Source of the DNA: Candidatus Kuenenia stuttgartensis
GTDB taxonomy: Bacteria > Planctomycetota > Planctomycetia > Planctomycetales > Planctomycetaceae
Length of the DNA: 49,902 nucleotides
Assembly (NCBI GenBank): GCA_945861975.1
Contig: CAMAXD010000009.1
Span: 1-49,902 of the forward strand
Direction: 5' to 3'
The position numbers and the translations under genes are program-made. Positions 26,367 through 35,814 of this stretch are shown here, piece after piece. Each line of letters begins with the position of its first letter. Position 1 is the stretch's first letter. Below the pieces are notes generated by a model, which was not told the origin of the DNA, made no database searches, and saw nothing but the letters and a program-made list of their open reading frames with translations.

Positions 26367-27599
26367 TCAAAACTTCTTTTCAGCCTTACTGCTCGCAAAC
26401 GCTCGATACAGTAACAAGTCGTAAACGATCTTGATGCCACCGGCCAGAAAAAACGGCATGCTCATCCATCCAGCGCTGCCGACGAGGAGGGTCGCCAGCA
26501 TGGGCGAGATTGATGCACCCACCGACCGAGCAACTGCGGTGACGCCTGCCGCGGCGGAGCGTTCATCGGGTCGCACGACGGCCATCGTGTAGGCCTGGCG
26601 AGTCGGCACGTCCATCTGCGAAATGCTGAACCGCAACAGCAGAAGGCCGATGGCCCAATACACATCCGGCATTAATGGGACAAGAATCAGCAGCACGTTC
26701 GACGGCAGATGCGTAAAGATCATCGTGTTGATCAGCCCGATGCGTCGAGCGAGCCAACCAGCCGCCAGGGCCGAGACACCAGCCAAAAGGTTGGCGAACA
26801 GAAAGATCGTGCCGATCATCGCTGGGTCGAGTTGGAATCGGATGTGAAACCAATAAGCGATGATGCTTTGAATAACGAAGCCCCCGCCAAACGCATCGAG
26901 GGCGAACAGAAGCGACAGCTTGAAGATTGTCCGTTTGGATTCGTGGAGTCCCAGCACCGACCTGGGAGGCAGGACAGACTCATCTCTCGTTGCTTCTATC
27001 CCAGACGACAGAGACGAAAACCCAGCGATCAACGCCACGCCGATGCCTGAGTAAGCCAACAACACCGGACGAAAAGCAGCGGCTCCTGTCAGGCCGAAGT
27101 GTGATGAGGCTTCGGCAATCAAACCACCCGCCAAAGCGCCCAGGGCCGTCGAAAACGAATCCACGAGGTTGTACCAGGCGAACACATCGGTGCGCCGTTC
27201 ATCGCTGACGATATGCGAAAGCGCTGCCTGCTCCACAGACAGGAATGGCCCGATTTCGTTTCCGCTGGGGCTGATGACGCCAATCGTGGCGGCGATGACG
27301 AGCAATACAAAACTGCTGGTCGAGGCGAAGACGACCCCGGCCAGGACCATGAGGATTGCACCAAGGATTAACGTGCGACGACGTCCGAGCCGGTCAGCAG
27401 TTGTCGTGAGCCAAAGCGAGATCGCCGTGTCGCCAGCCAGAGTAAGACTCAGGAGAAGGCCGACTTCCCATTCCTTCAAACCAACATCGACCAGATAAAG
27501 CACCAACACGACCGAGAGCAGGCCATAGGCGAACATCCTTGAACATCGAGTCGCAAACAGCAGCCAGCCATCTCGTGTCAATTTGGCTGCAATGCTCAC
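26367..27599 (-). CDS. Major facilitator superfamily transporter
   Basis: A 410-residue, about 12-helix inner-membrane transporter. MFS motif A is visible between helices 2 and 3 as DRLGRRRTLILGA (about residues 69-81). The second half repeats the pattern around AAGWLARRIGLINTMIF. The start is GTG 27599 with GGAG about 11 nt upstream on the minus strand. The substrate cannot be read; the general shape fits drug or metabolite efflux families. There is no adjacent regulator. It is separated by about 165 bp from the MOSC gene upstream. Confidence 0.88.
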   Translation of the reverse strand: MSIAAKLTRDGWLLFATRCSRMFAYGLLSVVLVLYLVDVGLKEWEVGLLLSLTLAGDTAISLWLTTTADRLGRRRTLILGAILMVLAGVVFASTSSFVLLVIAATIGVISPSGNEIGPFLSVEQAALSHIVSDERRTDVFAWYNLVDSFSTALGALAGGLIAEASSHFGLTGAAAFRPVLLAYSGIGVALIAGFSSLSSGIEATRDESVLPPRSVLGLHESKRTIFKLSLLFALDAFGGGFVIQSIIAYWFHIRFQLDPAMIGTIFLFANLLAGVSALAAGWLARRIGLINTMIFTHLPSNVLLILVPLMPDVYWAIGLLLLRFSISQMDVPTRQAYTMAVVRPDERSAAAGVTAVARSVGASISPMLATLLVGSAGWMSMPFFLAGGIKIVYDLLLYRAFASSKAEKKF

Positions 27600-27763
27600 C
27601 AGAAGGCTCCATCCGATTTGACGTCGACTATGACTGAGTTCCAGCCGTTAAAGAATAGGATTCTCATCTCGGCCCCTGGTCACTCTGCTCCGGCTAATTG
27701 CCGCAAGTAGGCCTCATTGTATCGCCGGCATTGGCGAGGTTCCCTGCTTTCAATACAGCTTAA

Positions 27764-28342
27764 TCAAAGTTGGGCGATTCGATGATCCAACTTCGTGATC
27801 AGGTCTTCCAGACGAACAACACCGGCCTCGATAACTTTGGCATAAACTCCACGGAGTCGAAGTTGTTTTCCTGCAGGCGAATTTACGACCTTGAGGGCCG
27901 GGGCACCAAAACGTTGACTGAATTTGCCACAGCCATTGTGGGCCTGTTCGGTAATCTCAATAACGCACTCGCCGATTTTCAGCAATTGACCGGCCTGCAG
28001 GTTTTCTCGACTGAGATCCAGATCCACAAAAAGATTGTCCCCGGCCAGTTCCCATCGGGCCTTGTTGCCTGCTACCAGATCGATCATCCGGGAGTTCATG
28101 ATACAGATCTGGACGTCAGGATCAGGACTTCCATCCGGAAGTTGCAGCCAGCAGCCTCGCGCCCATGCATCGCCCTCTGTTCCACCTTCAGGGCTGAGGC
28201 GACACTCTTGCAAGCTGCGTCTTTCTTCGTGACCAGGACGAATGACGATGGCTTTAAGCACGCCGGAATTCTGCGGAGACTTCAGAACCTGAGCTAAACC
28301 GTCCGTGATTTCCTGTTCCGTGAGGTGAGTGACTTGCGACAT
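27764..28342 (-). CDS. MOSC domain protein
   Basis: A 192-residue protein with a single MOSC (molybdenum cofactor sulfurase C-terminal) domain. The family is expected to bind a sulfur- or Mo-cofactor-linked group. Visible signatures are GGTEGDAWARG, the segment ARWELAGDNLFVDLDLSREN and HNGCGKFSQRFG with the conserved Cys. ATG 28342 is preferred because GGAG lies about 10 nt upstream; a TTG at 28363 is possible. No molybdenum cofactor genes are nearby, so the partner is unknown. Confidence 0.88.
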   Translation of the reverse strand: MSQVTHLTEQEITDGLAQVLKSPQNSGVLKAIVIRPGHEERRSLQECRLSPEGGTEGDAWARGCWLQLPDGSPDPDVQICIMNSRMIDLVAGNKARWELAGDNLFVDLDLSRENLQAGQLLKIGECVIEITEQAHNGCGKFSQRFGAPALKVVNSPAGKQLRLRGVYAKVIEAGVVRLEDLITKLDHRIAQL

Positions 28343-28468
28343 CAGATTCTTTTCTCCGGACAATCGACTGGTTGTTTCCCGACGCGAACGGCAGAAGGAG
28401 AAGTTCCTGCTGAGCCTGAGGCGCTAGCCGCTATGACAAAAGGAAAGCATGGGCAGGACACATGGCAT

Positions 28469-28840
28469 TCATCTTCTCCTCCACGACAAGATCGCAGCTC
28501 CAATGAATATCATCCACTCTGTCGCTGCGAGGGCTATTGTTGTCCCGGGTACTCCGCTGTAAAGCCCGAAACTGAGAGTCCGAAAGACAACCAGACAGCC
28601 ATGAATCAAAACGCACAGAAACAGCGGAAGGGCAATGTCTGACGGACGGTACAGCGGCCAAAGAAAAGCGAGTCCGATCGCGACCTGCAGTCCGCCGTAG
28701 ACTGTCAGGAACTCCGACTGCCCTGCGCCCGGCTGAAGCGTAAAACCCACTGAATTCGATGTCGTCTCGGGCAAAATGGCGCACCATGCGGCCAGTATGA
28801 GATACGCTGCTCCGACAATTGCCAGAAAGATACGAGTCAT
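28469..28840 (-). CDS. Small four-helix membrane protein, DUF4345-like
   Basis: A 123-residue membrane protein. ATG 28840 is the start because the first helix begins at once (MTRIFLAIVGAAYLILAAWC) and GGAAAG lies upstream. Four hydrophobic segments are present, and the FLTVYGGLQVAIGLAFLWPL segment resembles the DUF4345 family, whose function is unknown. It ends in WRRR. The MOSC gene lies downstream on the same strand with a 126-bp gap. Confidence 0.65.
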   Translation of the reverse strand: MTRIFLAIVGAAYLILAAWCAILPETTSNSVGFTLQPGAGQSEFLTVYGGLQVAIGLAFLWPLYRPSDIALPLFLCVLIHGCLVVFRTLSFGLYSGVPGTTIALAATEWMIFIGAAILSWRRR

Positions 28841-29005
28841 GGAGATTCTTTCCGTTTGATCAGACCAGAGACTCAGATGCAAAAGAAAGCGATTCTGATC
28901 TGCCTCAGGATAGAAAAGCTGTCGGGTACGAATGACACTGTCGTCATCGTAGCATGATGACTATCACTCACAACCAGCACCGGGCATTTGGGAATTGGAG
29001 CGACC

Positions 29006-29473
29006 ATGAAAGGGTTTGTCCCGACGGCGATCCTTGCAGTCCTTTGTGCGGGATGCGACCCCGGCTATTTTTATCGTCCAGTCAATGATGAAGGCGTCCA
29101 ACTGTCCCGAATGGAGATCGAGATTCAAGGAGTGACTGTCAGTCTCGGGGAATTCGAAACACTCATCGGATCAGGTTCGGTCGCCCAGCAACTGACGATC
29201 AGAAATTCTGGTTCCAAGAATGTCATCCTGCTTGCTGGAACGTTCCGCTCAAAGCAAAACTCCATTTCCGTGCAGCTTCCTGGGGATGGTGAGTTAGAGT
29301 GGCGAACTGTCCCAGCCGGTGAATCGAAGGAGATTTATTGCCTTGTGGATCTGAGTGAATCTGGTGGCGACGCAGAAGCTGCCCTGGACACCAGTCTCAC
29401 ATGGGAATGGGACATTCAAATCGGCGATGAAAAGCGGACGCTACGGATGAAAATGGTCCGGGTCCATTATTGA
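29006..29473 (+). CDS. Hypothetical lipoprotein
   Basis: A 155-residue protein with a lipoprotein signal peptide (MKGFVPTAILAVLCAGCDPG; lipobox VLCAGC, Cys at about residue 17). The remainder is mostly beta strand (VTVSLGEFETLIGSGSVAQQ, VILLAGTFRSKQNSISVQLP), compatible with an Ig-like domain. ATG 29006 is chosen because GGAG sits at 28997-29000 and the signal peptide starts immediately; an in-frame start 6 codons upstream is less likely. No family recognised. It stands alone. Confidence 0.7.
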   Translation: MKGFVPTAILAVLCAGCDPGYFYRPVNDEGVQLSRMEIEIQGVTVSLGEFETLIGSGSVAQQLTIRNSGSKNVILLAGTFRSKQNSISVQLPGDGELEWRTVPAGESKEIYCLVDLSESGGDAEAALDTSLTWEWDIQIGDEKRTLRMKMVRVHY

Positions 29474-29858
29474 ACACCCGGGAGATCACGTAAACTCGAG
29501 GAGCCTTTGGTTTTTTCGGCCGCCTATTCGTTTGAATTGTGGCCACGGTCGAGTGTTTACGCGATCTTTGCAGAGCAATGCCTCAATCGTGGCCGAGCAC
29601 AGAACAGACGGCATTCTATATGCAGGCTGGAATGCAGCGACGTTGGATTACCAAAATCATCGGCATTGCCATTCGTTCCAGACATCCTTTTCAGCGCCTT
29701 GCTAACGCTCGACGGTGATCAGGGGGGGCCTGCATCATCGCGGTTGCCAACGAATTTGTCGTGGGTGTCGCCATGCCTGGAACACGACGACGTCAGTGCG
29801 TACCATGCACGGCGGAAATCAATCTTCCCACAAATATTGCCTGGCACAGGAGATCGTA
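29474..29858 (+). other. Intergenic region before the DUF1080 gene
   Basis: 385 bp with no recognisable gene. It contains the leader of the DUF1080 gene. An open frame covering 29507-29920 has no ribosome-binding site and no family features. No hairpin or promoter was confidently recognised. Confidence 0.5.
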
Positions 29859-30590
29859 ATGCGAAGTCTGGTGTTTGCTCTGACTGCGGTCCTTACATGT
29901 TCATCATTCGCGTTCGCTGATGACGCACCCGCTGAAACCAAAGATATGCAGGTGCTTTTCAACGGAAAAGACCTGACAGGCTGGGATGGCAATCCGGATC
30001 TTTGGACAGTGAAAGACGGCGTGATTCATGGTGAAACCACGGAAGAGAAGAAAGCCGATGGTAACACCTTTCTGATTTGGAAAGACGGAGTTGTCAAGGA
30101 CTTTGAACTGCGTCTGTCGTGCCGCTGTAACGCGACCAACAACTCCGGGATTCAGTATCGTTCAAAGCACATCACCGAAGGCAATCCGCGAAACAAGTGG
30201 GTCGTGCGAGGCTATCAGCATGAGCTTCGCAACGAAGTGGGCTTTCCGAATATCTCCGGGTTCATCTACGACGAAGGCGGCAAGCGGGGTCGGATTTGTC
30301 TGATCGGCGAAAAAGCCACCTGGGAGACTTCCGGCAAGAAGGTTGAGAAGTCTGATCTGATTGACGAAGCCGGCTGGAAGAAACTATTCCGCCTCGACGA
30401 CTGGAATGATGTTGTGATCATCGCCAAAGGCAATCACGTTCAGCATTACATGAACGGTAAACTGGTGCTCGACTTCACCGACAACGAACCCAGCCTGACG
30501 TTACTTGAAGGCGTTCTGGCGGTGCAACTTCATGCCGGTAAGCCAATGTGGGCGGAGTTCAGGAACATCCGCATCAAGGAACTGAAGTAA
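29859..30590 (+). CDS. Secreted DUF1080 (3-keto-disaccharide hydrolase-type) protein
   Basis: A 243-residue secreted protein of the DUF1080 family, abundant in planctomycetes. Some members hydrolyse 3-keto-disaccharides and related glycosides; others may be carbohydrate-binding. ATG 29859 follows AGGAGA and starts with a signal peptide (MRSLVFALTAVLTCSSFAFA). Family signatures are MQVLFNGKDLTGWDGNPDLW, WTVKDGVIHGE, NNSGIQYRSK and the C-terminal GVLAVQLHAGKPMWAEFRNI. The fold is a concanavalin-like jellyroll. Substrate unknown. A terminator follows at 30668-30710. A longer in-frame start at 29715 is rejected. Confidence 0.92.
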   Translation: MRSLVFALTAVLTCSSFAFADDAPAETKDMQVLFNGKDLTGWDGNPDLWTVKDGVIHGETTEEKKADGNTFLIWKDGVVKDFELRLSCRCNATNNSGIQYRSKHITEGNPRNKWVVRGYQHELRNEVGFPNISGFIYDEGGKRGRICLIGEKATWETSGKKVEKSDLIDEAGWKKLFRLDDWNDVVIIAKGNHVQHYMNGKLVLDFTDNEPSLTLLEGVLAVQLHAGKPMWAEFRNIRIKELK

Positions 30591-30667
30591 GCCTCAAAGA
30601 CTTTCGGACAGTTGCCAGGTCCGTCAATTAAACATTGACGGCTGATACAAAGACGACTGTTAAATGC

Positions 30668-30710
30668 AGCGGAGGAAACGGTCTTTTCGGGACTGTTCCT
30701 CCGCTGTTTT
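30668..30710 (+). terminator. Rho-independent terminator after the DUF1080 gene
   Basis: AGCGGAGGAA pairs with TTCCTCCGCT, the stem extending inward with imperfect pairs to a TTTTCGG loop, followed by GTTTT. It lies about 80 bp past the stop codon. Confidence 0.75.
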
Positions 30711-30763
30711 CGTTGCCTGAAGAACTCCTGCGGAGAACTTCGCATTCTGCGGTTCTGGTAGAG

Positions 30764-31609
30764 TTAATTCGATTCAGCCACCATCAGGACTCGCTGACGA
30801 TCCCGGATGATTTGTCGGTCGCTTTGAATTGCCTGCCGGAGTCGCTCGACTTCAGACAGACTGCTGTCGAGGCATCGTTCCAGAGTCATCTCGGCCTGAG
30901 CCAGCAGCAGTTCTGCTTCTTTCAGGTTGCGATCCAGTAGTCTCAGGCGGGCCTGAAGAATCAGATCCAACGCCGTTGAAAAATTGGCACCAGCCTTAAT
31001 ATGGCAGGCCAGTGCGTGAGTCAGAAACGTTTCTGCTTTTGTTCGATTGCGAGTCTGAGCAATCAGGCAGGCTTTGATCGCAAACAAATCTCCTGCGGCC
31101 CTCTGGAACTCCGGAGACTCCACATTCAGATCTTTTCCCTGCATCGTCCGTTCGGCCTGCTTGAGCCACGTTTCACACGAATCCAGATCCTGCTTCAACA
31201 ACGAGTTGGTGGCAAGAACAAGCCACGCGATAGTGGATCCGCTTTGAACAGAATTCGACGGCGATGTGGAGTGCAACTGCAATGCTTTTTGCAAGCAGCG
31301 ATCTGCCATGGCGAATTTACCCGTGGCCATTAATTTGTGAGCAGACCCGAAAAGATGTTCGGCCGTCAGGGTTGCGGAATTTTCCGCGACCTGTTGATCT
31401 GCCAATTCAAATGTACGGGCGTCAGCGAACGGCAGATGTTCGAGTGAAGTGTTGTTGTGGAACCAAAGCACCGGCAATGCCCCGTCGATTGGAATCGTTG
31501 ACGGCAATGATGGAGTTCGAATGCGCGAGCACAACAATACAGGAGTCGCCGCAGCAGGACTGGCGACAGGCAAGCCAAACAGTTCAAAATTCATGGGCAC
31601 GAGTTCCAT
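30764..31609 (-). CDS. TPR-like helical-repeat protein, function unknown
   Basis: An intracellular-type protein of about 281 residues. The start is uncertain: ATG 31609 (MELVPMNFELFG) or ATG 31594; a longer frame reaches 31741. The N-terminal third is non-conserved. From about residue 90 on, paired helices resemble tetratricopeptide repeats (LFGSAHKLMATGKFAMADRC, then LQKALQLHS; later AETFLTHALACHIKAGA; ALDLILQARLRLLDRNLKEA). The C-terminus is a charged helix (SEVERLRQAIQSDRQIIRDR). It is probably a scaffold for protein interaction. It is convergent with the DUF1080 gene. No partner can be named. Confidence 0.6.
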   Translation of the reverse strand: MELVPMNFELFGLPVASPAAATPVLLCSRIRTPSLPSTIPIDGALPVLWFHNNTSLEHLPFADARTFELADQQVAENSATLTAEHLFGSAHKLMATGKFAMADRCLQKALQLHSTSPSNSVQSGSTIAWLVLATNSLLKQDLDSCETWLKQAERTMQGKDLNVESPEFQRAAGDLFAIKACLIAQTRNRTKAETFLTHALACHIKAGANFSTALDLILQARLRLLDRNLKEAELLLAQAEMTLERCLDSSLSEVERLRQAIQSDRQIIRDRQRVLMVAESN

Positions 31610-32095
31610 GCAGGTTAGACCAGCCGAAAATCCTTGGGATCTTCGGCTTCGGAAGCAATCCGACGTGCTCAGTTCAGGCAGCGAGAAGGGGAGAAAAATT
31701 TGAGAGACGGCACTGTAGCGAAGCGGCGATTCGCCCTTCAATCACAAAATGTTAATTTGGGGTGTTTGTGTCTGTTTTTATGGTTCTGCGGCTTGAGACG
31801 ACTTTAATACTGACCAGCGTTCGTCTGCCAGTATAAATCCGCGCCAAAACGGCAGGCTGCAATCTGCCATTGCTTGGGCAGGTGCCTGCTTCTGTTTCGC
31901 AAGGTGTTTCGTGTAAACAACTTACGTCATGAAATGCTTTGGTGGCACGTAATTCGCGTCGAGGCGAAGCTCATTGGTGCATTTTCTGCAAATCTGGCCG
32001 CTGACAGTCCGGTATGCCTTAACGGCCGACCGGTGGTTAGTGGAAATGAATTTGTAAACTCACAAGAAGTTCGATCGACAGGTCAGGAGAAAGTC
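31610..32095 (+). other. Upstream region of groES-groEL
   Basis: The space contains the promoter region of groESL. No CIRCE inverted repeat (TTAGCACTC-N9-GAGTGCTAA) was found, so HrcA control is not supported by sequence here. A short stem ggcag / ctgcc near 31851-31868 may fold. No gene was recognised; an open frame upstream of groES has no ribosome-binding site. Confidence 0.5.
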
Positions 32096-32407
32096 ATGGC
32101 GAAGAAGGCTTCCGCGGTAGGCACTCGCATTGTGCCTCTGGGGGATCGCGTTGTGCTGAAGCGAGCCGAAGCTGAAGAAAAGACAGCCGGCGGGATTTTG
32201 CTTCCGGATTCAGCTCAGGGCAAACCACAGCGTGGAGAAGTGATCGCGGTTGGCGACGGTCATACCAACGACAAGGGTGGCAAGGTTCCATTGTCGGTTA
32301 AAGAAGGCGATCGAGTGATCTTCAGTTCCTATGCTGGAGACGAGATCATTGTTGGCGACGTCACCTACCTGTTGATGCGCGAGAGTGACATTCTGGCGAA
32401 GGTCTGA
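32096..32407 (+). CDS. groES: Co-chaperonin GroES
   Basis: A 103-residue GroES, the heptameric lid of the GroEL folding chamber. ATG 32096 is preceded by AGGAGA and gives the standard size. Family sequences are [40 protein letters not shown] and [20 protein letters not shown], with the mobile loop rich in Lys, Thr and Gly. groEL follows 109 bp downstream on the same strand. Confidence 0.97.
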   Translation: MAKKASAVGTRIVPLGDRVVLKRAEAEEKTAGGILLPDSAQGKPQRGEVIAVGDGHTNDKGGKVPLSVKEGDRVIFSSYAGDEIIVGDVTYLLMRESDILAKV

Positions 32408-32516
32408 TTTGGCGGTACTTGAAGGACTCCAGCCGGAGACTTTCGTGCTCTGACCCGTCCATTCGTCTCAGTCTGATATTCAAAGTTTTAGATTTATCTC
32501 ATCGGAGAAGTTCGAC

Positions 32517-34136
32517 ATGGCAAAGATGATTGCCTTTGATCAGGAAGCTCAGGAAGCGATGCGTCGTGGAGTCACGAAGCTGGCACGAGCCGTAAAAGTA
32601 ACTCTTGGCCCACGTGGCCGCAATGTCATCATTGAAAAGAGTTTTGGTTCACCGACTGTCACTAAGGACGGTGTGACTGTTGCTCGTGAAATCGAACTGC
32701 CAAACAAGTTCGAAGACATGGGTGCTCGCATGGTTCGCGAAGTGGCCAGTAAGACCAGCGACGTTGCTGGTGACGGCACAACAACTGCGACCGTGATGGC
32801 AGAGGCAATCTACAACGAAGGCTTGAAGGCTGTTGTCGCCGGTGTCAGCCCGCTTGACATGAAGCGTGGCATGGACAAGGCTGTTGCCGACATCATCGAA
32901 AACCTTCGTGGGATGGCTCAGGATTGCCGCTCCAAGAAGGCAATTGCTCAGGTTGGTACTGTAGCGGCCAACGGCGACTCTGAAATTGGCCAGATTCTGG
33001 CTGACGCGATGGAGCAGGTTGGCAAGGACGGCGTTATCACCGTCGAAGAAGGCAAGAGCCTTGAAACCAGCTTCGAAGTTGTTGAAGGTCTGCAGTTCGA
33101 CCGTGGTTACCTGTCACCTTACTTCGTGACTGATTCAGAAAGCATGGAAGTCGTCCTCGAAGACGCTTACGTGCTGATTCACGAAAAGAAGATCTCCAGC
33201 ATTAAGGACCTCGTGCCTGTTCTGGAGAAGGTCGTCAACTCCGGCAAGCCACTGCTGATCATTGCGGAAGAAGTTGAAGGCGAAGCCCTGGCAACTCTCG
33301 TGATCAACAAGCTGCGTGGTACCTTCAAGATCGCTGCCGTAAAGGCACCTGGTTACGGCGATCGTCGTAAGGCCATGCTGCAGGACATCGCCATCATGGT
33401 CGGTGGCACCGCGATCTTCGACGACCTGGGAATCAAGCTGGACAGCATCGAACTGGCCGACCTTGGAACAGCTCGCAAGATTGTTATCGACAAAGACAAC
33501 ACGACTGTTGTTGAAGGCGGCGGCAAGAAGGGCGACATTCAGGCACGAATCGAACAGATTCGTCGTGAACTGGCCGGCAGCTCCAGTGACTACGATCGCG
33601 AAAAGCTCGAAGAGCGAATTGCGAAGCTCGCAGGCGGTGTTGCTCAGATCAACGTCGGTGCCGCTACCGAAAGCGAAATGAAGGAAAAGAAGGCTCGCGT
33701 TGAAGACGCTCTGCACGCAACTCGCGCTGCTGTTGAAGAAGGAATTCTTCCTGGCGGTGGTGTGGCGATTCTGCGAGCTTCCACAGCCGTAAAGCCTGGC
33801 AAGCTGACTCACGACGAAAAGGTCGGTTACGACATTATCGTTCGAGCCTGCCGTGCTCCATTGACACAGATTGCTGACAACGCCGGTGTTGACGGTGGGG
33901 TTGTCTGCGAGAAGGTTGCCAACGGCGAAGGAAACTACGGCTACAACGCAGCGACAGACAAGTTCGAAGACATGGTGAAGGCCGGTGTTATCGACCCAAC
34001 CAAGGTGACTCGAACAGCTCTGCAGAACGCAGCCAGCGTTTCCATTTTACTGTTGACCAGTGATGCTTTGATTGCAGAAAAGCCAAAGGACGACAAGAAG
34101 GGTGGCGGTCACAGCCACGACGAAGATATGTACTAA
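32517..34136 (+). CDS. groEL: Chaperonin GroEL
   Basis: A 539-residue ATP-dependent chaperonin. The equatorial ATP-binding sequences [19 protein letters not shown] and [15 protein letters not shown] are intact; the signature [18 protein letters not shown] is present. The C-terminus is [13 protein letters not shown] rather than the GGM repeats of E. coli GroEL. Codon choice is strongly biased, as in highly expressed genes. A terminator follows at 34280-34315. Only one groEL copy lies in this window; planctomycetes often have several, so this one's specialisation is unknown. Confidence 0.98.
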   Translation: MAKMIAFDQEAQEAMRRGVTKLARAVKVTLGPRGRNVIIEKSFGSPTVTKDGVTVAREIELPNKFEDMGARMVREVASKTSDVAGDGTTTATVMAEAIYNEGLKAVVAGVSPLDMKRGMDKAVADIIENLRGMAQDCRSKKAIAQVGTVAANGDSEIGQILADAMEQVGKDGVITVEEGKSLETSFEVVEGLQFDRGYLSPYFVTDSESMEVVLEDAYVLIHEKKISSIKDLVPVLEKVVNSGKPLLIIAEEVEGEALATLVINKLRGTFKIAAVKAPGYGDRRKAMLQDIAIMVGGTAIFDDLGIKLDSIELADLGTARKIVIDKDNTTVVEGGGKKGDIQARIEQIRRELAGSSSDYDREKLEERIAKLAGGVAQINVGAATESEMKEKKARVEDALHATRAAVEEGILPGGGVAILRASTAVKPGKLTHDEKVGYDIIVRACRAPLTQIADNAGVDGGVVCEKVANGEGNYGYNAATDKFEDMVKAGVIDPTKVTRTALQNAASVSILLLTSDALIAEKPKDDKKGGGHSHDEDMY

Positions 34137-34279
34137 GAAGTCAAGGAGCTGACTTGAGTCGGCTCATGTGCCTTCTTCCGCAGGCGCGTTCCGGGTTCTG
34201 ATTTTTTGACCTGCCGTTTTTTTTTAACGCAGCAGTAAATCAGACTAACAGCCGGTACGAGTACGGATGTTTCGATAGA

Positions 34280-34315
34280 AGGGCTGTTCAACTTTTTGTT
34301 GAGCAGCCCTTTTTC
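34280..34315 (+). terminator. Rho-independent terminator of groESL
   Basis: The stem AAGGGCTGTTCAAC / GTTGAGCAGCCCTT (one G-T pair) with loop TTTTT is followed by TTTTCG. It lies about 145 bp past the groEL stop. Confidence 0.92.
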
Positions 34316-34410
34316 GTTTGTCAGGGTTATTATTCACGACGTTGTTATTCACGACGCGGCAGATGGGCAGGATCGCGTCGACCTCAGGAGTGATTCAGCA
34401 GCCTGCGAAA

Positions 34411-35615
34411 TCACGAGGCCATCGTGAGACTTTTATTCACTGGCTGAGCAGCTTCTGCTACTGGTTTGGGCGGCTTGTTCTGGGATAGAGTTTGCATGAA
34501 TTCACGTCCGGCCACCACAAACTGATCAATGACCTGTGCCGTTTTTTCCGACGCTTCGCGCCTTTGTGCTCGTTGCGTAGCTGATTCAACAGGGCATTAA
34601 AGCCTTCTGCCAGCACGCCAATCTCATCTTTTCGTTCGACATTCAGACGCAGCTCAGGCGTGGTTTGAGTACTGATGGCGGCGATTTGGGAACTGAGTTG
34701 CTGAAGAGGTCCTGTGATCCAATGACGCAGCACGAAGAAGAGAACCAGAACCAGCAATAATCCGCCACCCAGGGAAAGGCAGGTCGCTGTAAGGCCCGCT
34801 CGTTTTCCCGGTTGAGACACAGTTCGATCCATTGTGACTCGCGCGAATGCAGCTGGCGTACCTCGTGGGTCTGTCAATGCGACGTAGCCACACAGCTGTT
34901 TGTTGTCGACAGGAACAATGATCTTTTCGCAAAAACCATGTAGTCGTCCGGCATTCTGCCTGACATCGTCCGGGATGGATCCCGCATTCGTCGGCCAGTG
35001 ATCAATCTGCAGATGAGTTCGATCAGCAATGGCGGCAATACAATCGGAGCTGAGGTAGCGTCCAAAAACAACAGCGCCGCGTGCAGGACTTTTGCGATCC
35101 GTGGTCGTAATCGGACGTGAAGCCAGCAACATTGCCCCGCGCGCTGTCAACGCAACCCCGGTGAAGTCATCATCAATGGTTCCGAATCGCTGCAGCCCAT
35201 TGACGGGATTTAAGACAAAAGAAAACAGATCGGGGACTGCGAGGTAAGTGCGGCTCTTTTGATCAAAGCACTTACCCCAGATGACTTCATTCTGCAGGGT
35301 CAGAAAGCAGAGGAAATCGGTATCCGTATTTGTGAACGTTTCGTCGACCAGGTTTGCCTGCTGAAACGTCTCATTGCGATCGGCGGCGATTTATTAGGTG
35401 TCGTTCCATGCACCCCAGTCGTTGGCCCGTTTGGAAAGGATCTGAAGTTCGTTCTCAATCGAATCGAGAAATCGTTCGACATCTTTCTCCGCCTGTTCAT
35501 TCTCCAACTGATCGAACGCTGGTAAAAGCACGGCCGAGTAGGCCAGCCACTTTATGCACAGAAACGGAACAGCCAGGCAGAGCAGCAGTAACGAGATCTT
35601 TGACCGAATACTCAT
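34411..35615 (-). pseudogene. Broken CHASE4-HAMP membrane receptor
   Basis: Reading from ATG 35615 (GGGGGAA upstream), the product has a membrane helix (SKISLLLLCLAVPFLCIKWL) and a CHASE4 sensor domain beginning LPAFDQLENEQAEKDVERFL. At the conserved WNDT it meets two adjacent TAA stops (35391-35396). The same frame then continues for 230 codons through the rest of CHASE4 (GAMLLASRPITTT; GAVVFGRYL), a second helix and a HAMP domain (RHWITGPLQQLSSQI, then ERKDEIGVLAEGFNALLNQL). Near 34550-34572 a frameshift is needed to reach a conserved-looking tail (EASEKTAQVIDQFVVAGREF) ending at TGA 34411. The intact protein would have lacked kinase or cyclase output. Two lesions support inactivation; sequencing error is the alternative. 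Confidence 0.8.
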
Positions 35616-35814
35616 GATTCCCCCATAGCACGCTGTGAACATCAAGATGTGGGGGTCATGGGTTCTTGCAACACCTTGCACCCGCAGCGTCACTATCGGA
35701 CAATTCGGAGAGGACTTACCCACCCCACGCCGAAATGCGGGATAGACCCACCTGGGGAAAAATGTGCATGACAGCCGTGCAGGAGGTCCCTCGCAATAAT
35801 GTGATGCGAAGATG

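Noticed and set aside
29507-29920. 137-codon plus-strand frame overlapping the DUF1080 start
   Set aside because: No ribosome-binding site and no features; the DUF1080 start with AGGAGA is much stronger.
31742-32095. Possible CIRCE/HrcA operator upstream of groES
   Set aside because: I searched for the TTAGCACTC / GAGTGCTAA inverted repeat and did not find it.
33135-33812. 225-codon minus-strand frame
   Set aside because: Antisense within groEL.
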